A stretch of DNA of 64,000 nt from Rhizobium sp. SL42 (lineage in GTDB: Bacteria > Pseudomonadota > Alphaproteobacteria > Rhizobiales > Rhizobiaceae). The notes under the pieces were generated by a model that was not told the origin of the DNA, searched no databases, and saw only the letters and a program-made list of their open reading frames with translations. Shown here piece after piece: positions 34,597-46,500 of this stretch. Each line of letters begins with the position of its first letter. Within the stretch, counting starts at the first letter, position 1. The DNA is taken from NCBI RefSeq assembly GCF_021729845.1, contig NZ_CP063397.1, positions 1,254,001 through 1,318,000 of the forward strand, in the 5' to 3' direction. The position numbers were made by a program, and so were the translations under genes.

Positions 34597-37500
34597 ATGT
34601 CTATTTCCAACGACCTTTTCATGTCTATACTTTCAATGGACGCCTACAATAGAGAATATGATGCAGGAATTGTTTTGGACGGCTCCAAAGTCGGCGACGC
34701 TGAGATTAAAGATCATGAGGCATCAGGCCTAACACCAGCTGAGTACGAAGCTTGGCAGGCCGCCGGCTTCTACGCCGTCGCCTATGACTGGAACGGTCAG
34801 ACCGTGATTTCATACCGCGGTACGAACGCCGACATGTTGCTTCAAGATGCCTTGAACGGTTATGGCCTTGGGGCGGGATATCCCTACAATGATCAGGCAT
34901 GGCTTGCTGCGGAATTTTTTCAGGCCGTGACGGGCACTACGGCGTCAGATCCCCGTTCTTCGAACGTCATCCTGACCGGCCACTCTCTGGGTGGCGGACT
35001 GGCGGGCTTCATTGCGTCCATTTATGGACAGGATGCGTACATCTTTGACAACATGACATTCGAGGCCGGTGCCAACAAGCTCTACGATTTGGCGACAAGC
35101 TCTTCAGTTGCCGATCAGGCGGAGTATGCACTGATGCTGTCGATCTGGGGTGACTACTTCAACGGTTTAACACCGTGGGGCTCCTTGGGCAGTGAATTTT
35201 TAAATGAGCAGATCAAAGCTTATGCCATTTTTGGAGAGCTGCTCACCCCGCTTCGCTACACCTTCCAACAGCAAACCACGGTAACTGAGCTTCAGAACCA
35301 CGGCGGCTTGCTACAAAATCCTTTGACCCTCCATAGCATGTCGATGCTGACCATCGTCATGTTCGCCGAGGATGTCGGTAGCGAAAACTCCGGAAGCTAT
35401 CATCCCTACACCCAATGGCATACGATCGGGAGGCTACTCTGGGATGCGTTGCTGAGCGATGAGGTGGGCGCAAGTGCTGAGTTCGGCAACTTGGCCGGCA
35501 GTAGCGACCTCAGTGATAGGCTGATGACGGCCATTGCCTATTCCGCGCTCGACAGCGGCTCGGCGGGCGCTGATGCTGGTTACGGCTATGTGTTTGGCAA
35601 CACCGGCATCCGCGCGATGTTCGGCGACGCTGACGAGCTGGGAAGCCTGGTGTCAGCCGGCAAGGTGTCTGAAACGCTTGAGGACGCGATGCCGGGCCTG
35701 CTGCAAGCCGTCGTGCAGTTCGCTGGCCTGATGGCGAACAGGGGGATTAACTATCGCGATTATCAAGGCGAGGATCAGCCTTTCGATCCCCTAGAAGGCG
35801 TGATTGCATTGAGTGACCTTGATGGCAATTTGACGAATAGTGGATTGTCAGCCGTCATCCTGAAGCTTTCGGTCAATCAGGATCTGTGGAAGCTTGGCGC
35901 TGACGCTGGCGCTGCGGATGTCGAGATCCTGGGGCTCGGGACGCTTGTCGAGGATCTGCTCGACCAAGCGAGCTCCGGTCTTGACGCGGAAACCATCAAG
36001 AAGGCGATGCAGGAACTTTATGCCGGCGGTGACACGGAATTCTCCGTGACAAAGGCGATTGGATCGGTGGAGTTCAACCTTGCGCAGGGTCCCATCAATC
36101 TCACCCTGCCGGAGTTGGCCTCTGGCTTCGATGCGACCCATACCGCTCTGTATGTCGCCGGCGACGCATCCGACACCATTCACGGCAGCAGCCAGAACAA
36201 TATGATTGCGGGCGCTGATGGCGATGACGTCATTTATGGTCGGCTGGGGCGTGATCTTCTTCTAGGAGGGGATGGTTCCGACCTGTTTGTCGACTCCGTT
36301 ACCGAACGCAGCGAAATGGATGGACGCCAGAACGAAGACGACGTCTATATCGGCAGCAGCCAGTATACCGGGCTTGTGACCAACTTCCGGCAATGGCTGC
36401 TCAATGGCGATGAGACGGACGTCGTCCGCTATACCGTCGATAATCTGGCCGAAGACGACCCTGAGACGCCGGAGGATGAGGGCGCCATTCAAGAGCAGGG
36501 CGTGCGTGTGACTGACATCGGAGTAACTCCGGAACTCGGAGGCTCCGAAGCCATCAAGCTTACCGTCACGGACCTCGCAAGTGGCAGCAGCGGCACGGAC
36601 CATCTGATCGGCATTGAGAAAATTGAGCTCTCTGATCGCGCTGATGAGATCCTCGTTACGGACGACGCGCTTGAAGCGGCCATCCTGATCGACATGGGGA
36701 AATCGGGGCGTGTCGAAAGCGAATTGCCGGACGGCGAGACGCTTGCTCCCGATGCATTCATGACCAAGGTGGATGTCGCGGACTACTCGGGCCTTTCGCA
36801 TGGCATCAACTATCTAAACGGTGTCACTTCCGAGCGGCAGCAGGTCAGCTCGCTTGAAGGCGTATTCCAGTGGGCGGGCTGGGACGACGAATTGTTGACC
36901 GTCGCCGACTACGCCGCGAAAGGCGCGCTAGGTCACAACGATGCGCTTCAGATTGTCGGGGCCGACAGGATCAAGCTTACGGACCACGACGACGTGCTGA
37001 TCAATGCCGAGTTTGGGTCGATCATCGAGACGGGCGCGGGTGACGACAAGATCTGGCTCTCAGACGGCGTTGCGATTGCGGACCTTAGCAACGACGACCG
37101 GATAACCCTGGCCGGGATCATCACACTTTACGGTGGCATGCGAAACTCCGTCTCCGAGGATCCCCGTGCCTGGGGCGCATACGGAACCGCGTATGGGTTA
37201 AACGACGCCGGTGAATTGGTCATCTCAAACGCCTTCTGGAAGGTCACCTATATCGATGAGAATGGCGTGCCGCAGAGTAAGGCCGCCGAAATGTACGTGC
37301 TGAACTGGGCTGCGACTTATGGCGCGGGAACCAGCTGGGCTACGGGTGCGGGTAATATCAGCCTCATCGAATACACGATCACGTCTTCGAGGTTACTCGA
37401 CCTGACAGGTGACGAGAAGGGCACCGTGTCGTTTGTCGGTGCCGGGCTGTTCGAGCTTCTTGGCTACTACATGAAGACCATTACGGGTGAAGCCAGTTTC

Positions 37501-40500
37501 GGCAATACCGATCCGCTGGTTCTGGACCTGGATGGCGATGGGGTCGAGCTCACTTCGCTCGATCACTCCAAGGCGCGCTTCGACACCGATAATGATCTTT
37601 ATGCGGAGGCGACCGGCTTCGTCGGCAAGGACGACGGTATCCTTGTCCGCGACATCAATGGTGATGGAAAGATCAACAGTGCCGCCGAAATGTTCGGCGG
37701 TGGTGGCGTGACTGGATTTGGAGCTCTATCGGCTCTCGATGGAAACGCGGACGGCGTGATCGACGCAAGCGATAACGGGCTCGCGGATTTCGACGGTGAC
37801 GGTGATGTCGATGCGAATGACCGTTTCGACAGGCTGATGGTCTGGCAGGATCGCAACGAGAACCATGCTACCGATCTCGGAGAACTCAAGTCGGTGAGCG
37901 AATGGGGGATCGCGTCTATCGCCATCCCTGGGCAAGGCCAGGGCGCCAGCGGTCAGGTAGTGGCAGGCAATACGATCGATCGCGTCTCAAGCTACACACT
38001 TTCCGACGGGACCGTGAGGACTGTGGCGGATGTCTCGTTCAAGGTTGAAAACCAGAATACGACCTATGTCGGTCAACCGATCGCGATCTCGACTTCAGTG
38101 CTCGATCTGGCGAACCTCAAGGGCTATGGAACGCTCGTCGCTCTGCATGAAGCCATGAGCCTGCGACCTGCGAGCGAGACCACGGTCCGCACGACGCTGG
38201 ACAATCTGTCGTCCAACGACCTTGCGACCCTGCGTGACGAGATCAAGCCGATCCTGCGCGCCTGGGCGGAAGGATCACCCGTTAAGGTCAATGGGCAGGT
38301 GACAACGGGGGTCGTATCCCAGAATGCCTATGAAGACCTGGTTGTCGTCAAGGACGCATCCGGCAAGGTCGTAGATTACGTCTGGGGTTTCTCCCAGTCC
38401 GGCCAAGCTTTTGGGGACTTTGCGAACGAAACTAGCCCAGGCGCTCGGTTCGCCTTCGCTTCCGGGGTGATTGTTTCCTTAGGTGGGGCATATGGCGCAG
38501 GGATCGACGAGCGGACGGATCTTTCTGCATTGATCGGCTCGCTGGCTGAAGATGGTGCGGTCAGTGTGGCAGCCGGGTCTACAGTCGACGCGAGCGGAAA
38601 GACGGTTGGATATCTGCAGTATGCGTCACCGGACGGCTATGTCCGGATCTATCATCAGGGCAGTTCATCCTGGTCGAGTGCGCTCAGCAGCGCGGCTGAC
38701 CACAGCCTGCCTGCCGGTTTCAGCTTCACTGATATCGCCGCAGAAGACTTCGCATTCTATGAGCGCCTGATCGGAGAGTCTCTGCAGCCGTTCTTTGTTA
38801 AGCCCGATTCGGCCAGCGGCGGTTACAACGCGGTCAATGAGTTTCTGTCCAAAATGGAAGGGACGCTCAATCTCTTTGCGGTCAGGCTTGCCGTTCAAAG
38901 CGGCCCGCTGTCGCATCACTTTGACAGCATCGTCTATGACGCCGCGAAAGACCAGTTCCGGAGCGCAGATGGACATCAGCTGTCGGACGTATTCGATAGC
39001 GTATTGAATGACGCTGAAACTGGGGGCAATGCATTTACTGAATTGCAGGGATGGAAGCCCTTCTTCGATGTGTTCCTGGCGGACTATTCAAGAGGCAGTT
39101 CTGCCAAGCAGGTGAGCTATTCGTTCCTGGTCCAGAATATGCTGCATGCGGTGGAGCAGGCTGCTGGTGGCGTTACCATTGAGCAGTTCGCGCAGGCTTT
39201 CGGTGTGCCACAGGACATTATCGTGTCCGGCGCGGGCGAGCTGACTGGGACCTCTGACATTGATCTCTTCATCATCGATGGAGGCGAGACCTTGGCATCG
39301 GGCGGGGCGGGCGCCGACAGTTACGTGATCGGTCGCAATTTCGGTTCGGTTACGATCTACGACAATGATGGAGCACTTGGTTCCGACGTCGACACGATCC
39401 GTTTCTCTGGCCACAGTGCTGCAGATATTGAGGCGACAAGAGATGGAATCGACCTGATCCTGACGGACAAGGCGACGGGCGCTTCCATTCGGATCACAAA
39501 TCAGTTCGAGGGGCGTTGGCCCGGGTCGATGATTGGTGATGCCTCTTTCGACTACGGCGTAAATCAAATCATCTTTGCGGATGGTTCGTTGTGGAACAAG
39601 GTCGACATTGCCGAGCAGGTTTCGAAGATCGATGATGCATCGACCACTATCATTGGTACTGCGGATGTGGACGTTTTACAGGGTGGTGGCGGAGACGATA
39701 TCCTGCAGGGCGCAGGTGACACGGACATCTACCGCTACAGCTTGGGTGATGGCAACGACACGATCATTGATCTGGAAAACAACAGTTTCCGCAATGACAT
39801 GGACATGCTGCAGTTCCTTGGCGGTATCCGGATCGGTCACCTGACCTTTTCCAGGGAAGGAAACTCCAGTGACATTATGGTCGGGTTCAAGGATGGGATC
39901 GAGGGCAGCATCACCATCCAGGGCCAGTACGACGCCACCTACACCGGGGTTTATGGCACGTGGCGTCAGTATCAGATTTCCCTGTTCACATTCGATGACG
40001 GGTCAAGCCTGACATCGGATCAGGTAGCTGACTTGATCCTGGATCAATATTCGACGGACGGGGATGACGTACTCTATGGCATGAGCCGGGAGGATGTTCT
40101 TCGCGCCGGCAAAGGGGACGACTACATCTCCGGTGGCAACGAGTCCGACACATATGTTTTTTCCCGTGGTGATGGGCATGACATCATCGAAGACAATATG
40201 ACGAACATTCTGTCGGGAACTTCGGACACGCTAGTATTTTCGGCGGATATTCATGCCGAGGACATCGTCCTCGGACGAGATCCGGAAAACGACAATTCTA
40301 TCGTGCTCTCATTCGCGGGCACCGCCGACAGTGTCACTCTGAGAAATCAGTATGATTATGCCGCGACGGGTGTCTTCGGTAACGTTTTTTTTGATCGAAT
40401 TGAAACCATCAAATTCACGGACGGGTCACAAGCCATCTGGTCCTGGCAGGACATAGCGACATGGGTTCTCCAGCAGGCTGCCACCGATGGTAACGATACG

Positions 40501-43500
40501 ATCCACGGCTTTGCCATTGACGACGTGCTTTCTGGAGGTGCAGGGGATGACTTCCTGTCCGGAGGCAACGGCGACGACACTTACCTGTTTGGTTACGCGT
40601 ACGGCAATGACACTATCTACGAACGAAACCTCGGCGCTCTCAGCGGCGGCGACGCCGACAAGGTCCTCTTCCAAGGCGAAATCACTGCTGATGATGTTGC
40701 GATAACGCGAAACGCAAATGCCTACGACCTCGTTATCAGCTTAACGGCCACGGGTGAGACGCTGACGCTCAAAAATCAAACCGACTACAATGCCATCAAC
40801 TATCACCCGGACCAGGTTGACGAGTTCCACTTCTCTGATGGTACCGTTTGGACTGCGGCATATTTGCGCGCTCAGTATCTGCTGCAGGCGAAAACAGACG
40901 GCGACGACATCATCACCGGCTTTTTCTCGAACGATACGCTAGACGGCGGGGCTGGTGACGACGTCCTATACGGCGGAGATGGTTCGGACACGTACATATT
41001 CGGGCTGGGCTACGGGCATGATATCATTGAAGAAATATGGCGCATCGTCACACGTCCGGAAGACGACAGGGTGGTCTTTGGAGAGGGAGTGACGCTTGCA
41101 GAGACCGATTTCACGCGAGCCGGGGATGACGGTGAAGATCTTCTGATCACCCTGACCCAATCCGGCGAAACACTTCTTATCCGAAATGAATTTCATTACT
41201 GGCCCTTCGACCAGACGGACGTCGAGGAGTTCCAGTTTGCCGATGGCAGCAGCATTTCCAAGCAAGAGATAAAATTGCAGTTGCTGACCAGCACGGCCGC
41301 CGACGAAACAATAAACGGCTTTGGTGGAAGCGACACCTTCACTTATTCCCGCGGTAGCGGGGATGACATCATCAATGATGCGATCCTGGGCGGATCGAAC
41401 GACCAGCTTGTCTTTACTGACATCAACCCAGACGACGTTACTTTGGTCCGGGATGGGAACGACGTCACGCTCATCATCGCCGAAAGCAGTGTCGGAGCAG
41501 GAGATGGCGGATCGGTTCGCCTGAACGGAACGCTGTTGAACTACTATGACACCGGCGTCGATAAAATTGTCTTTGCGGATGGTACCGTCTGGATGTGGTG
41601 GCAGATGAAGGATGCTCTGCTGGTCAGCACCTCGGCCGATGAAACGTTCAATGGCACGAAAAGCAGCGATGTCTTCATCTATTCCCGCGGCGGCGGAAAC
41701 GACATATTCAACGACGAGATGTTGGGGGGCGCGAACGACAAGCTGGTCTTCACCGACATCAATCCGGAAGACGTAACATTCGTTCGCGACGGCAATGATG
41801 TGATTCTTGTCATTGCCGAGAGCGCTGAAGGAACTGCGGACGGTGGCTCGGTCAGACTGAATCAGACGCTGCAAAATTACTACGACACCGGCATTGAATA
41901 TGTGGTGTTTGCGGATGGTACGACCTGGTCTCACGGCGATATGCGCGCTATGGCCGTCGCATCGGCGCAGACATCGGGGGACGACACTATCGTTGGATTC
42001 GACCACAATTCGGAGACAATCGAAGGTGGTCTTGGCAACGATACTCTCAATGGCAAAGGGGGGAGCGACACCTATGTTTACGCTCGCGGGGATGGCGAGG
42101 ATATCATTGATGATCCGATGCAGGGGGGCAGCAACGACAAACTCGTCTTCACTGATATCAACTCCAACGAGGTAAGCCTTGTTCGCGACGGGGATGATGT
42201 CACGCTGGTGATCGCCGAAAGCAGCGCAAACGCGGGTGACGGTGGGTCAGTTCGATTGAACGGGACAGTCCGTAATTACTTCGACACAGGGGTCGACAAG
42301 GTCGTTTTCGCGGATGGAACCGAATGGACTTACCTCCAGATCCGCAACATGCTGCTGACCAGTACCAATGCTGACGAGATCATGAACGGCACAGCCTCCA
42401 GCGACAGTTTCACCTATTCGCGGGGTGGTGGCCACGATGTCATCAATGATGCGATGCAGGGAGGCAGCAACGACCGGCTGGTCTTCACTGACATAAATCC
42501 CGATGACGTGAGCATCACACGCGACGGAGATGACGTCACGCTCGTCATTGCGGAAAGCACCGAAGGTGCCGGTGACGGTGGTTCTGTTCGTCTCAATGGA
42601 ACCTTGCGCAATTATTTCGACACTGGTGTGGACAAAGTCGTGTTTGCCGATGGAACCGTTTGGGCGCCGGCGGACATGCGAGAAATGGCGATCACTCAGG
42701 CACAAACGTCCGGAGACGACACTGTCGTCGGTTTCAACAACAGTTCGGATACAATTGAAGGTGGCTTGGGCGACGACAACCTCGATGGCCTGGGAGGGAG
42801 CGACACCTACCTGTACTCCAGAGGAGATGGGCACGATACAATCAGCGAACCCATGGTGGGCGGGAGTAGTGACCAGCTGAAGTTCACGGATATAAATTCT
42901 GACGAAGTCAGTTTTATTGCGAATGGCGATAATGTTACCGTGGTGATAGCTGAAAGCGATGAAGGTGCGAATGACGGAGGTTCCGTCTTGCTGATCGGCA
43001 CCTTGCGCAATTACTTCGACACCGGCGTGGAGAAGATCGAGTTTGCCGATGGCGCTGTGTGGACCATTTCTGAAATTAAAGCCGCACTGATCCGGCAGAT
43101 GGAAAGTGCTGGCGATGATGTGGTCACAGGCTTCAGCTCCGACGACATTATCAATGGCGGGCTTGGTGATGACACTCTGACAGGTGGTGACGGTAACGAT
43201 ACCTATATTTACGCCAGAGGTGATGGAAACGACACAATCAACGAAGCTTCGGATTACTGGGGTGCCGCTGACACGCTGTATTTTGTCGACGTAAGTCCCG
43301 CACATGTCAGCTTTAGTTACTCTGCGGCAGGTCTTCTATTTTCTATAGCCGAAAGTGCTGATGGCGCCGGTGACGGTGGAACGGTGCTGGTGGCTGGCAG
43401 TCTCGATGAGTATAGGGAACGAGGCATCGAGAGTATTGTTTTCGATGACGGCACGGTATGGACAATTGGCGCGATTCGAACCGCACTATTGGGCGGTGAA

Positions 43501-46500
43501 ACCGATGGTGATGATGACATCGCGGGCTTTGACGGCAGCGATGTTCTCAACGGCGGTCATGGTGATGACGTCCTGACGGGCAATGGCGGCGACGACACGT
43601 ATACCTATGCACGCGGGGACGGTCATGACACGATTATTGAGACTGGGGACTATTGGGGACAAGGCGACAGAATTGTTTTCGCCAGCGTTAATCCCGAAGA
43701 CGTGACGTTGGTACGTAGTGGTTCTGATTTGAAGGTCGTCATCGCTGAAAGCGAAATAGGGGCGGGTGACAGTGGCTCAATCCTGATCAAGGATACGTTG
43801 GCTGGCGCATATCAGCGGGGCATTGAGCAGATCGTCTTCGCTAACGGTACCATTTGGACACGTGCCGATTATCTGAATCTCGTGTTGAGCCACATTGGTA
43901 CTGCCAGCAGTGATACGATTGCAGGAACAAGCGCAGCAGACATCATTTCCGGCGGTCTCGGCAACGACACGATCAACGGCGGCGCCGGGGACGACACCTA
44001 TGTTTATGCCCGTGGCGACGGCCACGACACCATCACTGAGGCCAGCAACAATGGTTCTGCCGACAAGATCGTCTTCGCCGACATCAATGCCAGTGATGTC
44101 AGCCTTTCCTATTCCGGCATTGATCTGACGATTACGATTGCCGAAAGCGCGGCAGGGGCCGGCGACGGTGGTTCGATCCTGCTGAAAGAGACGCTGGACG
44201 ACTACTACGGCCGCGGTGTCGAGAGCATCGTGTTCGCTGACGGCACGACATGGAATGCCGCAACTATCCGGGCGCTTGCGATCACAGCCCGACAGACTGA
44301 CGGCAACGACACCATCACCGGCTTCAACACTGCGGAAACCTATGACGGCGGTCTCGGCAACGACACGATCAACGGCGGCGCCAAGGACGACACCTATGTT
44401 TATGCCCGTGGCGACGGCCACGACACCATCACTGAGGCCAGCAACAATGGTTCTGCCGACAAGATCGTCTTCGCCGACATCAATGCCAGTGATGTCAGCC
44501 TTTCCTATTCCGGCATTGATCTGACGATTACGATTGCCGAAAGCGCGGCAGGGGCCGGCGACGGTGGTTCGATCCTGCTGAAAGAGACGCTGGACGACTA
44601 CTACGGCCGCGGTGTCGAGAGCATCGTGTTCGCTGACGGCACGACATGGAATGCCGCAACTATCCGGGCGCTTGCGATCACAGCCCGACAGACTGACGGC
44701 AACGACACCATCACCGGCTTCAACACTGCGGAAACCTATGACGGCGGTCTCGGCAACGACACGATCAACGGCGGCGCCAAGGACGACACCTATGTCTATG
44801 CCCGTGGCGACGGCCACGACACCATCACTGAGGCCAGCAACAATGGTTCTGCCGACAAGATCGTCTTCGCCGACATCAATGCCAGTGATGTCAGCCTTTC
44901 CTATTCCGGCATTGATCTGACGATTACGATTGCCGAAAGCGCGGCAGGGGCCGGCGACGGTGGTTCGATCCTGCTGAAAGAGACGCTGGACGACTACTAC
45001 GGCCGCGGTGTCGAGAGCATCGTGTTCGCTGACGGCACGACATGGAATGCCGCAACTATCCGGGCGCTTGCGATCACAGCCCGACAGACTGACGGCAACG
45101 ACACCATCACCGGCTTCAACACTGCGGAAACCTATGACGGCGGTCTCGGCAACGACACGATCAACGGCGGCGCCAAGGACGACACCTATGTTTATGCCCG
45201 TGGCGACGGCCACGACACCATCACTGAGGCCAGCAACAATGGTTCTGCCGACAAGATCGTCTTCGCCGACATCAATGCCAGTGATGTCAGCCTTTCCTAT
45301 TCCGGCATTGATCTGACGATTACGATTGCCGAAAGCGCGGCAGGGGCCGGCGACGGTGGTTCGATCCTGCTGAAAGAGACGCTGGACGACTACTACGGCC
45401 GCGGTGTCGAGAGCATCGTGTTCGCTGACGGCACGACATGGAATGCCGCAACTATCCGGGCGCTTGCGATCACAGCCCGACAGACTGACGGCAACGACAC
45501 CATCACCGGCTTCAACACTGCGGAAACCTATGACGGCGGTCTCGGCAACGACACGATCAACGGCGGCGCCAAGGACGACACCTATGTTTATGCCCGTGGC
45601 GACGGCCACGACACCATCACTGAGGCCAGCAACAATGGTTCTGCCGACAAGATCGTCTTCGCCGACATCAATGCCGGCGAGATAACTATCGTGAGGAACG
45701 GCAATGACCTTACAGTATTTATTTCCGATAATCTTCCGGGCACCGGTCACGCGGGGTCTATCCTGATCAGGGATACAGTTGATGGCTCCAGTGAAAAGGG
45801 CGTCGAGAAGATCGTGTTTGCTGATGGGACGGCATGGTCCCGAACGGAGATGATTGCGAACATTGTCTATGTCGGCGGCACGGACGGCAACGACACAATC
45901 AATGGCACCGCTGGTGCAGATGCTGAAATCCGGGCCGGACTGGGAAATGACGCCCTGAACGGACTGGCGGGAGGCGACACGTACGTATACCGCCTTGGGG
46001 ACGGCAGCGACGTCATCACCGAAGTCACTTCGGGGACGGACGTCGATACGCTGGCATTAACCGATCTCAACCTTGCGGATATCAGGTTCGAACGGGCAAT
46101 CGGAAATACCAGCGATGTTCTCATTCGTGTTCTGCAAACTGGGGAAACCGTCACCCTCAAAAGCCAATACAACCAAGCTGGTGGAGTCGAGCGCATCTCC
46201 TTTGCCGATGGGACGGCCCTGGGCGGAAACGACTGGAGCCTGGACACATATCTCCTGAGTAATGTTGTCATCGCCGGCACTGTTGGGAATGACACGCTTT
46301 CTGGAACGAGTGGCAACGATTCTTTCATCGGTGGTCTTGGCGATGACAGGTTCAATAGCGGGGCTGGCAGCGACAGCTATGGCTATGCTCGTGGCGACGG
46401 AAGCGACAGGATCGTGGAAGACTCCGGGGCCACTTCGGAAACTGACGTTCTCAAGCTTCTGGATCTAGAGTCGGATGATGTGCAGCTTTCAAGGATTGGC

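Noticed and set aside
43951..45675. The regular array could be taken for a CRISPR-like repeat array
   Set aside because: The units are 396 bp, contiguous without spacers, multiples of three and lie inside an open coding frame.
43777..45750. A 657-codon open frame on the minus strand with internal repeats
   Set aside because: It lies exactly opposite the 396-bp repeats of the RTX gene; its repeat structure and openness follow from the coding strand, and it has no independent support.
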